This document shows positions 9,813 to 17,550 of a stretch of 33,919 bases of DNA, piece after piece; the stretch's first letter is position 1; each line of letters opens with the position of its first letter. Origin of the DNA: Betaproteobacteria bacterium (GTDB lineage Bacteria; Pseudomonadota; Gammaproteobacteria; Burkholderiales; SG8-41); assembly GCA_025356695.1 (NCBI GenBank), contig JANXSE010000079.1, positions 1 to 33,919 of the forward strand. The letters run 5' to 3'. A program made the position numbers and the translations under genes. The notes under the pieces were generated by a model. The model was not told the DNA's origin, made no database searches, and was given only the letters and a program-made list of their open reading frames with translations.

Positions 9813-10517
9813 ATGACCAACGAACTCCGCATCATGACCTCCGGCGCTTTCACCGCCGCCCATCTGCAGCTGATCCCTGAAGTCGAAAAACTGACCGGCA
9901 AAAAAGTCGTCACCGTGACGACCTCGGTCGGCACCGGCGAGACCTCGATCGCAAGCCGCTTGAAACGCGGCGAAGTCGCCGACGTGGTGATCGTCGCGCA
10001 CGACCTGTTGCAGCAGTTCATCGCCGACCGGCTGGTGTTCGACGCAGGCCACAAAAAAATCGCCAGTTCGATGATCGGCATTGCGGTACGCGCGGGCGCG
10101 CCCAAACCCGAGATCGGCAATGCCGAAGCCTTCAAGCGCTTTCTGCTCGCCGCGAAGTCGGTGGCCTATTCGGCCAGCGTCAGCGGCCAGTATCTGATCG
10201 GGGAAATTTATCCGCGTCTCGGCATCGCCGATGAAATGCTGCCGAAAAGCCATCTGATTACGGGCGGCGTGCGTACCGGTGCGGTGGTGGCGCGCGGCGA
10301 CGCAGAGGTTTGCTGCCAGCAGATCAGCGAAATGCTGCCGGTGGAGGGCATCGCATACATCACGCCGCTGCCGCTGGATTTGCAGAAGGTGTCGTTTTTT
10401 GCGGCGGGTGTCGGTGTGAATAGTCCGGACCAAGCCGCGGCGCAGAAAACGATCGATTTTCTCGCGTCGGCGACGGCTGCGGCGGCGATCCGGAAGAGCG
10501 GGTTGGAGCCGGCGTAG
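9813..10517 (+). CDS. ModA-like substrate-binding protein without signal peptide (copy 1)
   Basis: A 234-residue protein with the type-2 periplasmic-binding fold of the ModA-like group. Hallmarks are LRIMTSGAFTAAHLQL, the GTGETSIASRLKRGEVADVVIVA segment, and SGQYLIGEIYPRLGIADEM. ModA proteins normally carry a signal peptide and bind oxyanions outside the membrane. This one begins directly with the first strand, so I infer a cytoplasmic location. The start at ATG 9813 is chosen because copy 2 has the same GCGACCATG context; neither has a clear Shine-Dalgarno. A vicinal Cys-Cys (10311-10316) sits in EVCCQQISEMLPVEGIA. Ligand unknown. Confidence 0.78.
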   Translation: MTNELRIMTSGAFTAAHLQLIPEVEKLTGKKVVTVTTSVGTGETSIASRLKRGEVADVVIVAHDLLQQFIADRLVFDAGHKKIASSMIGIAVRAGAPKPEIGNAEAFKRFLLAAKSVAYSASVSGQYLIGEIYPRLGIADEMLPKSHLITGGVRTGAVVARGDAEVCCQQISEMLPVEGIAYITPLPLDLQKVSFFAAGVGVNSPDQAAAQKTIDFLASATAAAAIRKSGLEPA

Positions 10518-10536
10518 GTTTTGTTGGTGATGGATC

Positions 10537-10561
10537 CCGGAATACGCTGCGCTCCTTCCGG
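10537..10561. repeat. REP-like small palindrome between the two ModA-like genes
   Basis: CCGGAA (10537-10542) and TTCCGG (10556-10561) flank a GC-rich loop, preceded by GGATC. The sequence resembles the short dispersed extragenic palindromes of many betaproteobacteria. Only one copy was noticed in this window. Confidence 0.4.
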
Positions 10562-10631
10562 CTACAGCTGGTGTTTGAATTTGACGTGCCGCGCTTCTCC
10601 GCGGCGTTTCTGTTAGCGAAAAGTTGCGACC

Positions 10632-11336
10632 ATGACGACCGAACTTCGCGTAATGACCTCCGGCGCTTTCACCGCGGCGCATCTGGCGCTGCTGCCGCAG
10701 GTTGAAGCGCTGACGGGCCGGAAAGTCCTCACGCTGACCACTTCGATCGGCACCGGCGAGACGTCGATTCCGAACCGCCTGAAACGCGGCGAGGTGGCCG
10801 ACGTGGTGATCGTGGTGAGCGGCGTCATGAACCAGTTCATCGCCGACGGCCTGGTGCTGGAGGCGGGGAGCAAGACCCTCGCCCGTTCGACCATCGGCAT
10901 CGCGGTGCGCGCGGGTGCGCCGAAGCCCGATATCGGCACGGTCGAGGCGTTCAAACAGTTTTTGCTCGACGCGAAGTCACTGGCGTATTCAGCCAGCGTC
11001 AGCGGCACTTATCTGGTCAGCGAACTGTTTCCGCGTCTCGGCATCAGCGAGGCGATGACGCCGAAGAGTCGCTGGGTCGGCAACGGCGAGCGTACCGCCG
11101 CGGTGGTGGCGCGCGGCGACGCGGAGATTTGTTGCCAGCAGATCAGCGAAATGCTGCCGGTCGAGGGTATCGCGCACATCACGCCGTTGCCGGCGGAACT
11201 GCAGAAGGTATCGCTGTATGTGGCGGGTGTCGGTGCCAATAGTGCGGACCAGGAAACGGCGCGCAAGATGATCACCTTTCTTGCCTCGCCGGTGGCCGTG
11301 GCGGCAATTACACAGAGCGGGCTGGAGCTGGCGTGA
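10632..11336 (+). CDS. ModA-like substrate-binding protein without signal peptide (copy 2)
   Basis: A 234-residue paralogue of the preceding gene, the same length and roughly 70 percent identical by eye, with near-identical stretches such as CCQQISEMLPVEGIA and RAGAPKP. It also lacks a signal peptide and has the vicinal Cys-Cys (11130-11135). The two genes are 114 bp apart on the same strand and arose by tandem duplication. No permease or ATPase genes for an ABC importer are near. The most variable stretches are around residues 65-75 and 150-160, so the two may differ in ligand. Function unknown beyond fold. Confidence 0.78.
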   Translation: MTTELRVMTSGAFTAAHLALLPQVEALTGRKVLTLTTSIGTGETSIPNRLKRGEVADVVIVVSGVMNQFIADGLVLEAGSKTLARSTIGIAVRAGAPKPDIGTVEAFKQFLLDAKSLAYSASVSGTYLVSELFPRLGISEAMTPKSRWVGNGERTAAVVARGDAEICCQQISEMLPVEGIAHITPLPAELQKVSLYVAGVGANSADQETARKMITFLASPVAVAAITQSGLELA

Positions 11337-11399
11337 GTCGGGAAACATCAGAACCCCGCAATGCGCTTCGTTCCTCCCGCGCGACAGGAAGCGGCTGAC

Positions 11400-11819
11400 A
11401 TGAACGAGACGAACGAACAGGGTGTGCCGCAGGAACCGGTCAACGGCAAGCTGATGGCGTTGTCGGTGATTGCGCGTCTGATCTGCGTGCTGCTCGGCAC
11501 GATGGTGATCTTCCGCTTTTTCTTTGAGTGGACGTTCATGCCGACCATGCTGGCCGGCGCCTGCGCACTGGTGGCGGCGGTGATCCCGCCGTCGCGGCGC
11601 GGCGGCAGCGACCGGCGCTCGCTGGTTATCATCGTGCTGTCGATGCTGGGCCTGCTGTTGCAGGGGGCCGATATCATCGTTTACTACTATCAAAACGATT
11701 TCAACGGCAAACACTACTGGTGGTCGGGGGCGTGGGCCTATTTCACCGGCCTGACGCTGATGGCGCTGTATGGCGCCATCACCTTTTTCACGAGCCGGCG
11801 CAGGGCCGGCCCCGTTTGA
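11400..11819 (+). CDS. small multi-pass membrane protein, unknown function
   Basis: A 139-residue hydrophobic protein with about four membrane segments: LMALSVIARLICVLLGTMVIF, FMPTMLAGACALVAAVIP, SLVIIVLSMLGLLLQGADIIVYYY and AYFTGLTLMALYGAITFF. A short basic tail (TSRRRAG) suggests a cytoplasmic C-terminus. I do not recognise a family. The ATG at 11400 follows AGGA about 10 nt upstream; an in-frame ATG at 11361 would add 13 residues. It lies 60 bp after the second ModA-like gene and could be co-transcribed with it. Confidence 0.6.
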   Translation: MNETNEQGVPQEPVNGKLMALSVIARLICVLLGTMVIFRFFFEWTFMPTMLAGACALVAAVIPPSRRGGSDRRSLVIIVLSMLGLLLQGADIIVYYYQNDFNGKHYWWSGAWAYFTGLTLMALYGAITFFTSRRRAGPV

Positions 11820-12026
11820 CCCGATTTGGCGCAATTGCTCCCGCCCGTGCCTGAATTGCAAAGTGCGGTCGCGAACCGACAACCCGCGCTAAAATGACCC
11901 TAGCTGGATTTTGAGCGCCGCCCACAGGGCCCTGTTCGGTGGAGGCGGCATGCGGCGTAGGCCGCCGCTCTCCGACCGCTGGCGACTTCCGTAATTTGAC
12001 TGTACGTTTTCGAGGCGGTATCAAAC

Positions 12027-12503
12027 ATGAGCGAAAAAATCATTGAAAGCATCAAGGCCGGCAAGTACGACCACAAGGAACTGGCTAATCTCTACGCCAA
12101 CGCCGAGCGTCTGGGCGAGAGAGAGGTGCTGTCGCTGGCCAAATCGGCCCTGAAAGAACTCAACACGCGCGCTTACGCCAAGCTGTTCGTCAAGCCGGTG
12201 CGCGACAAGGTGCAGAAAATCATCGCGCAGATCGCCGCCGCCGAAGGCTGGGCGAACTGGGAGGACAACGCGGTCGCCAACGGCATTCGCGCCGCCGCGC
12301 CGATGACGAACGGTGACGAACTCGCCGAATACAGTTTTTCCTATCGCGGACCTTCGTGGAAAAGCACTTCGACGCTGTCGGTGTTCCAACATGACGAAGA
12401 AAGCGCCGTACAGTACAAGGTGAAATCGCGCCACGGCGAGAGCAGCGTCGTCAACAGCAGCGAAGAGGCGATCGAGCTGTTTCGCAACGCCATCAAGGCC
12501 TAG
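12027..12503 (+). CDS. conserved-looking hypothetical protein
   Basis: A 158-residue soluble protein I do not recognise. Residues 1-80 look helical and charged (EKIIESIKAGKYDHKELANL, then LAKSALKELNTRAYAKL). Residues 95-158 look like a small beta-rich domain with a final helix (EEAIELFRNAIKA). No signal peptide or membrane segment is visible. GAGGCGG upstream is a plausible ribosome site. A TAAAAT -10-like box (11890-11895) lies in the 207-bp upstream gap, without a matching -35; a GGCGGC/GCCGCC hairpin (11944-11966) also lies there. It precedes the Sel1-repeat gene by 12 bp, so the two are probably co-transcribed. Confidence 0.7.
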   Translation: MSEKIIESIKAGKYDHKELANLYANAERLGEREVLSLAKSALKELNTRAYAKLFVKPVRDKVQKIIAQIAAAEGWANWEDNAVANGIRAAAPMTNGDELAEYSFSYRGPSWKSTSTLSVFQHDEESAVQYKVKSRHGESSVVNSSEEAIELFRNAIKA

Positions 12504-12515
12504 TTTTAGCACGGC

Positions 12516-13769
12516 ATGCTTCTCAGGAACGATGACGGCGTCGCCGTGTTCGCACGTCAATCGCTCCGGACTTTCTCCTCGATCCTGCGTAATCCCCGTC
12601 GCATCGTCGCGCGCTGTCTGGCGCTGATCGTCTGCGCATGGCTGCCGGCCATGCAGGATGCGCACGCGCGTCTTGAAGACGGCAACGCGGCGATGCAGAG
12701 CGGCGATTACGCCCGCGCAATGCGCGAACTGCGCCCGCTGGCGGAAGACGGCGACCCTGAGGCGCAACTCGGCGTTGGCATTCTGTATTTGCGCGGCTAT
12801 GGCGTTCCCGCCGATTACGCCGAAGCGGCGAAATGGCTGCGGCTGGCGGCCGACCGCGGTGTCGCGCTGGCGCAGCACAACCTTGGCGTCATGTACGAGA
12901 ACGGCCAGGGGGTGGTGCGCGATTACATCACGGCGCTGCGCTGGTACCGGCGCGCCGCCGAACAGGGCGATCGCGAGTCGCAGCACAATCTGGGTTTGAT
13001 GTATCAGGAGGGCCGCGGCGTTGTCGGTGACGATGACGAAGCGCTGAAGTGGTACCGCCTGAGCGCCGCACAGGGTCTGCCCGAAGCCCAGCGCGCGCTG
13101 GGCATGATGTATCTGCGCGGCCGCGGTGTCGCCGGCGATGCTGCGCAGGCGCTGCAGTGGTTTCGCCAGGCGGCCGCGCAGGGACTGGCGCTCGCGCAGA
13201 ACGATCTTGGCAATGCGTATCGCGCGGGCAACGGCGTGGCGCAGGATTACGCCGCGGCCTTGCAATGGTACCGGCAGGCGGCCGATCGCGGTGTCATCGA
13301 TGCGCAGCAGACCCTCGGCTTCATGTACGAGCGCGGGCAGGGCGTCGCTGCAGACGGCGCTGAAGCAGCAAGGTGGTATCGGCGGGCTGCCGAGTCGGGC
13401 AATGCGCTGTCGCAACATTCGCTCGGCAATCTCTATATGACCGGCAACGGCGTTGAACAAGACTATGCCGCCGCCCGCGACTGGTTTCGCAAGGCGGCCG
13501 ACCAGGGTCTGGCTTATGCGCAAAATTCGCTTGGCGCCATCTATGCGATGGGCGCCGGCGTGACGAAAGACGAAGCCGAGGCGGTGCGCTGGATCCGCAA
13601 GGCGGCGGAGCAGGACGACGCCGTCGCACTCTACAACCTGGGCCTTTGTTATGCGCTGGGGCGCGGCGTCGAAAAAAATGATGCCGAGGCCTTGAGGTGG
13701 ACGCGCCGCGCAGCGGTGCAGGGGCACCCGCGCGCGCAGGAAATCATCCGCCAGATCGAGATGCGCTAG
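12516..13769 (+). CDS. exported Sel1-like repeat (TPR-type) protein
   Basis: A 417-residue protein with nine consecutive 36-residue Sel1 repeats (about residues 80-403), each following the pattern A-Q-x-x-L-G-x-x-Y-x-x-G-x-G-V...A-x-x-W-x-R-x-A-A-x-x-G. Sel1 repeats form alpha-alpha superhelical scaffolds for protein interaction. An arginine-rich N-terminus, a hydrophobic stretch (about 34-46) and AHA-R near residue 51 suggest a Sec signal peptide and a periplasmic location. No clear ribosome site precedes the ATG at 12516, so the true start could be slightly downstream. The antisense ORF across this gene is a shadow of its biased codon use. Confidence 0.87.
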   Translation: MLLRNDDGVAVFARQSLRTFSSILRNPRRIVARCLALIVCAWLPAMQDAHARLEDGNAAMQSGDYARAMRELRPLAEDGDPEAQLGVGILYLRGYGVPADYAEAAKWLRLAADRGVALAQHNLGVMYENGQGVVRDYITALRWYRRAAEQGDRESQHNLGLMYQEGRGVVGDDDEALKWYRLSAAQGLPEAQRALGMMYLRGRGVAGDAAQALQWFRQAAAQGLALAQNDLGNAYRAGNGVAQDYAAALQWYRQAADRGVIDAQQTLGFMYERGQGVAADGAEAARWYRRAAESGNALSQHSLGNLYMTGNGVEQDYAAARDWFRKAADQGLAYAQNSLGAIYAMGAGVTKDEAEAVRWIRKAAEQDDAVALYNLGLCYALGRGVEKNDAEALRWTRRAAVQGHPRAQEIIRQIEMR

Positions 13770-13860
13770 CTTTTTCATCGCCGGTTGCGTTGCAGTGCAA
13801 GGTTGTGCGTCCGCGGCTGGCGCGCTAGTCTTGCGCATTCAGCCAATTCACGGAATTGCC

Positions 13861-14490
13861 ATGGACAGCGCAGCCGATTCGCATCGCATCACCGACGTCG
13901 CAGCACTTGAACGCATCTACGGCCATCCGGCCGGCGCTGCCGTCGAGAAAGAACTCGACTACCTGCATCCGCATTACAAACTGCTGATCTCGAAGTCGCC
14001 GTTCGTGGTGCTGGCGACCGGTGGGTCCGAAGGCCTCGACACCTCGCCGCGGGGCGATGCGCCGGGTTTCGTCGTGGTGGAAGACGACAAGACGCTGCTG
14101 CTGCCCGACCGCAAGGGCAACAACCGCATCGACAGCCTGCGCAATATCGTCGCCGATCCGCAGGTAGCGCTGATTTTTCTGATTCCGGGTGTGGGCGAAA
14201 CGCTGCGCGTGAACGGTCGCGCCTCGATCACGACGTCACCCGCGGTGCTTGAGCGTTTTCGTGTCGACGGCGCGCTGCCGCGTTCGGTGATCGTGGTCAG
14301 CGTCGATACCGTGTTCTTCCAGTGCTCGCGCGCGTTGTGGCGCTCGAAGCTGTGGGATGCGGCGACGCAGATCGAACGCACGAGCCTGCCGAGCCTCGGC
14401 ACCATGGTGCAGGACATCAGTGGCGCGAAGATCAAGGCCGAGGCCTACGACCATAATCTTTATCCGCGGTTGAAATCGTCGCTCTATTAA
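13861..14490 (+). CDS. PPOX-class flavoprotein (pyridoxamine 5'-phosphate oxidase-like)
   Basis: A 209-residue cytoplasmic protein of the split-barrel FMN/F420 flavoprotein superfamily, similar in layout to the MSMEG_1061-type subgroup. Characteristic pieces are KSPFVVLATGGSEGLDTSPRGDAPGFV, LLLPDRKGNNRIDSLRNI, VALIFLIPGVGETLRVNGRA and VDTVFFQCSRALWRSKLW. Enzymes of this group use a flavin to oxidise or reduce small molecules; the substrate is unknown. The start at 13861 is preferred to an upstream in-frame GTG/TTG extension, which lacks family-like sequence. It ends 37 bp before a Bug receptor gene. Confidence 0.82.
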   Translation: MDSAADSHRITDVAALERIYGHPAGAAVEKELDYLHPHYKLLISKSPFVVLATGGSEGLDTSPRGDAPGFVVVEDDKTLLLPDRKGNNRIDSLRNIVADPQVALIFLIPGVGETLRVNGRASITTSPAVLERFRVDGALPRSVIVVSVDTVFFQCSRALWRSKLWDAATQIERTSLPSLGTMVQDISGAKIKAEAYDHNLYPRLKSSLY

Positions 14491-14527
14491 ACTAATCGCG
14501 TCGCAACGCGAGTGCGAGGGGAGTTCC

Positions 14528-15490
14528 ATGATACGGCGCAGTCACTGCTGCGCGTTGCTGATGCTGGCGTTCGTCGCCGGCGCAGGCGCGCAGGATTTTC
14601 CCAATCGGCCATCGCGCATGTTCATCGGCTTCGTTCCCGGCGGCACCGTCGATATCGTCGCGCGGCTGGTGGCACCAAAGATGGCGCAGTCAATGGGGCA
14701 GGGCATGGTCGTCGACAACCGGCCGGGTGCTGGCGGCAACATCGCGGTCGAGCAGGTCGCCAAGGCGGTGCCCGACGGTTACACGCTGGTGCTGACCAAT
14801 CCCTCGCTCGCCATCAGCGCGAGCGTTTACCGCAAGCTCAGTTACGACGCCGAGCGCGATCTCGCGCCGGTCGGGCTGGTCGCCAACTCCTGCCACCTGC
14901 TGATCATCCATCCGTCGCTACCGGTGCGCACGGTGAAAGACCTGATCGCGCTGGCCAAGGCGCGGCCTGGCCAGCTCAATTTTTCGTCTGGCGGCACCGG
15001 CAACTCCGATCACCTGCCGGGCGAGATGCTGAAGGCGATGGCCGGCATCGACATGGTGCATATCCCGTACAAGGGTGGCGCGCCGGCCGCCGCCGACGTG
15101 ATATCGGGGCAGGTGGCGATGTATTTCTCGGGCATCGCAGTCGGTCTACCGCTGGCGAAAGCCGGGCGCGTGCGCGGCATTGCGGTGACGACCCTGACGC
15201 GCTCGCAGATCGCGCCGGAGTATCCGACCATGGACGAATCCGGCGTGCCCGGTTTCGAGACCGCGCTGTGGATGGCGCTGTTCGCGCCGGCCGGCACGCC
15301 GCGGCCGGTGATCATGAAGCTTAATGCCGAGGTGATGAAGGCGCTTGATTCGCCCGACCTCAAGGAACGCCTCATTCAGATCGGCGCCGAGCCGTACGGC
15401 AGCACGCCCGAGAAGGCTGCAGCTTATCTGCACACAGAAATCGAAAAATACGGCAAGCTGGTGCGCGCGATTAATTTGAAGATCGACTAG
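14528..15490 (+). CDS. Bug-family (TctC-like) periplasmic solute-binding protein
   Basis: A 320-residue secreted receptor. The signal peptide ends at GAGA-QDF. The mature part shows the Bug pattern: GFVPGGTVDIVARLVAPKM, DNRPGAGGNIAVEQVAKAVPDGYTL, a LNFSSGGTGNSDHLPGEM ligand loop and HIPYKGGAPAAADVISGQV. A strong GAGGGGAG ribosome site precedes the ATG. It probably captures a carboxylate. No cognate membrane subunits are in the window. Two inverted palindromes follow the stop codon. Confidence 0.92.
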   Translation: MIRRSHCCALLMLAFVAGAGAQDFPNRPSRMFIGFVPGGTVDIVARLVAPKMAQSMGQGMVVDNRPGAGGNIAVEQVAKAVPDGYTLVLTNPSLAISASVYRKLSYDAERDLAPVGLVANSCHLLIIHPSLPVRTVKDLIALAKARPGQLNFSSGGTGNSDHLPGEMLKAMAGIDMVHIPYKGGAPAAADVISGQVAMYFSGIAVGLPLAKAGRVRGIAVTTLTRSQIAPEYPTMDESGVPGFETALWMALFAPAGTPRPVIMKLNAEVMKALDSPDLKERLIQIGAEPYGSTPEKAAAYLHTEIEKYGKLVRAINLKID

Positions 15491-15503
15491 CAAGTTCAAC
15501 GTG

Positions 15504-15591
15504 CCGTCACTCCCGCGAAAGCGGGAGTCTAGAATTTGATTGTGTTTGAATAACTAAAAACACTGGATACCCGCTTTCGCGGGTATGACGG
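15504..15591. repeat. inverted pair of dRS3/REP-like palindromic repeats
   Basis: Two 29-nt copies lie in opposite orientation (15504-15532 and 15563-15591), separated by 30 bp. Each has the core CCCGCGAAAGCGGG, itself a hairpin. The copies match at 24 of 29 positions. The bases flanking the core differ between copies but remain complementary within each (CT...AG versus TA...TA). Such sequences are dispersed in many betaproteobacteria and resemble neisserial dRS3 elements. They fill the gap between the Bug gene and the beta-propeller gene. Confidence 0.8.
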
Positions 15592-15618
15592 TGCGTAAAT
15601 ATAACGACGGAGGAGAAA

Positions 15619-16752
15619 ATGAAAAACCGCATCCGCTGGATCGCAATGCTGTTGTGCACGTTGTTCGCAATGCCACTGGTCGCCGCGCAAGCCACGCGCG
15701 AAGTGCCGAAATTCGAAGTCGATCCAAACTGGCCGCAGCTGCCGTCGAAGTGGGTGTGGGGGCAGGTGTCCTCGGTGTCGATCGACGAGCGACAACATGC
15801 CTGGGTACTGCAGCGTCCGGGCACCATCCGCACCGATCAAAAAGGCAAAGCGGCGCCGCCGCTGATCGAGTTCGATGAAGACGGCAAATTCGTGCAGGGC
15901 TGGGGCGGGCCGGGCGAGGGCTACGACTGGCCGGAGATCGAGCACGGCGTCTACGTCGACACCAGGGGTTTCGTCTGGGTCGGCGGCAACGGCAAGAACG
16001 ACCACCAACTGCTCAAGTTCACGCGCGACGGCAAGTTCGTCATGCAGATCGGCAAGAAAGGCCAGAGCAAGGGCAACAAGGACACGCAGAACGTCAATCA
16101 GGCTGCCGACACGTTTTATTACGCCAAGACCAACGAGCTGATCGTCGCCGACGGTTACGGCAACAAGCGCATCATCGTGTTCGACGCCGATACCGGCGCC
16201 TTCAAGCGCATGTGGGGCGCCTTCGGTAACGAACCGCTCGATGACGTGCCGCCGCCGCCAAAAGTGCCGGAAGCCTCGCGCATTCCGGCCAGCATGGAAA
16301 CCGGGCGCGGGCCCGAGCAGTTCGTGCGGCCGGTGCATGCGGCGCGCGTTTCCAACGACGGGCTCATCTACGTCTCGGACCGCGGCGGCAAACGCGTGCA
16401 GATCTTCACGCTCGACGGCAAATTCGTCTCGCAGAAATTCATCGACCGCTGGTGCGAAGAGCCGCACTGCGGCAACGGCCAGACGGTGGCGAGCACGGCG
16501 TTTTCACATGACCCGGAGCAGCGTTTTCTCTACGTCGCCAGCCGCAGCCCGCAGCGCGTGTGGGTGCTCGACCGAAAGACGATGGAGCAGCTCGATTCGT
16601 TTGGCCGCATGGGCATCGCGCCCGGCGAGTTCTACGTCATGCACCACATGAACGTCGACGCCAAAGGCAACCTCTACGTCACCGAGGTGCAGGACGGCAA
16701 GCGCGTGCAGAAATTCGTGTTCAAGGGTTACGCCAGCGTGCCGGTCAAATAG
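15619..16752 (+). CDS. exported NHL/six-bladed beta-propeller protein
   Basis: A 377-residue secreted protein with a signal peptide ending near VAAQA. The rest consists of NHL-like blades: VSSVSIDERQHAWVLQRPG, HGVYVDTRGFVWVGGNG, HAARVSNDGLIYVSDRGGKRVQIF and HMNVDAKGNLYVTEVQDGKRVQKF. The architecture resembles the peptidyl-alpha-hydroxyglycine alpha-amidating-lyase-like/NHL proteins common in soil proteobacteria, whose substrates are mostly unknown. The ribosome site GGAGGAG is excellent. Two cysteines in WCEEPHCGNG could form a disulfide. It converges on the SDR gene with only 6 bp between stops. Confidence 0.85.
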   Translation: MKNRIRWIAMLLCTLFAMPLVAAQATREVPKFEVDPNWPQLPSKWVWGQVSSVSIDERQHAWVLQRPGTIRTDQKGKAAPPLIEFDEDGKFVQGWGGPGEGYDWPEIEHGVYVDTRGFVWVGGNGKNDHQLLKFTRDGKFVMQIGKKGQSKGNKDTQNVNQAADTFYYAKTNELIVADGYGNKRIIVFDADTGAFKRMWGAFGNEPLDDVPPPPKVPEASRIPASMETGRGPEQFVRPVHAARVSNDGLIYVSDRGGKRVQIFTLDGKFVSQKFIDRWCEEPHCGNGQTVASTAFSHDPEQRFLYVASRSPQRVWVLDRKTMEQLDSFGRMGIAPGEFYVMHHMNVDAKGNLYVTEVQDGKRVQKFVFKGYASVPVK

Positions 16753-16758
16753 CGGCGC

Positions 16759-17550
16759 TTACTTCCTTTCGCGCAACGACTGGCCGGCGTCGATGGTGAC
16801 GATGGTCGCGCTGATGTAGGCGGCGCGCGCGGAGGCGAGGAAGGTCGCGAGGTCGGCGACTTCCTCGGGTTTGCCCGAGCGCTTGAACGGCAGGCCGTCG
16901 ACGATGCGCGCGCGCACCTCGGTCCAGCGCGCGACGTCGCCCAATTCTTTGCCCGCCGTTTCCTTCATGTGCTTGACCTGGCGTTCGGTTTCGATGCGGC
17001 CCGGATTGATGCCGACCACGCGCACGCCGTAATCGACGCTCTCGGCGCCGAGCGCGCGCGTGAACGCCATCAATCCGGCGTTGCCGGTGGTGCCGGCGAT
17101 GTACTCGGGCCGGTTGCGTTCACCAGCGAGCCCGATGACGTTGACGATGACGCCGTTGCCGCGTTCGCGCATGGCCGCATAGACCTCGCGCGTCAGGTTG
17201 ATGTAGCCGAAGACCTTCAAGTCCCACGCCGTGCGCCAGCGCTGCTCGTCGAGATCGGCGAGATGGCCGCCGGGAATCGCGCCGGCGTTGTTGACCAGCA
17301 CGTCGAGCGCACCGCAGGCGCGCGCCAGCGCGCGCAGGTTGTCGCTGACGCCGAGATCGCAGGCATGCGGCGTTACCTTGACCTTGTATTGCGCGGCGAG
17401 TTCTTTGGCATTTTTTTCCAGTTCGGCGGCGCTGCGCGCGGCAATATGTACGTCGCAGCCTTCGGCGGCAAAGGCGCGCGCGCAGGCGAGTCCGATTCCT
17501 TTGGAAGCGCCGGTGACGAGAACGTTCTTGCCGCGTAATTCGAGATCCAT
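16759..17550 (-). CDS. SDR-fold protein lacking the classical catalytic tetrad
   Basis: A 263-residue Rossmann-fold protein of the short-chain dehydrogenase family. The NAD(P)-binding motif TGASKGIG (13-20) and NNAG (87-90) are intact, and the C-terminus VTIDAGQS is typical. The catalytic positions are not: Asn is Lys112 (DLKVFG), the Ser region reads NVIGLAG, and the YxxxK positions hold Gly153 and Asn157 (GTTGNAGLMAFTRALG). I recall related SDRs with the same NVIG...GNAxLMAF signature, so this looks like a conserved atypical subfamily rather than decay. GGAG precedes the ATG, which directly follows the hydrolase stop codon, so the two are translationally coupled. Confidence 0.87.
   Translation of the reverse strand: MDLELRGKNVLVTGASKGIGLACARAFAAEGCDVHIAARSAAELEKNAKELAAQYKVKVTPHACDLGVSDNLRALARACGALDVLVNNAGAIPGGHLADLDEQRWRTAWDLKVFGYINLTREVYAAMRERGNGVIVNVIGLAGERNRPEYIAGTTGNAGLMAFTRALGAESVDYGVRVVGINPGRIETERQVKHMKETAGKELGDVARWTEVRARIVDGLPFKRSGKPEEVADLATFLASARAAYISATIVTIDAGQSLRERK

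Noticed and set aside
12750..13725. Possible DNA tandem repeat or CRISPR-like array
   Set aside because: The periodicity is 108 bp of coding sequence from 36-residue Sel1 repeats, divergent at DNA level and without spacers.
12021..13838. A 605-codon antisense ORF across the Sel1-repeat gene and its upstream neighbour
   Set aside because: It mirrors the repeats of the Sel1 gene and the biased third positions; no ribosome site or family motif.
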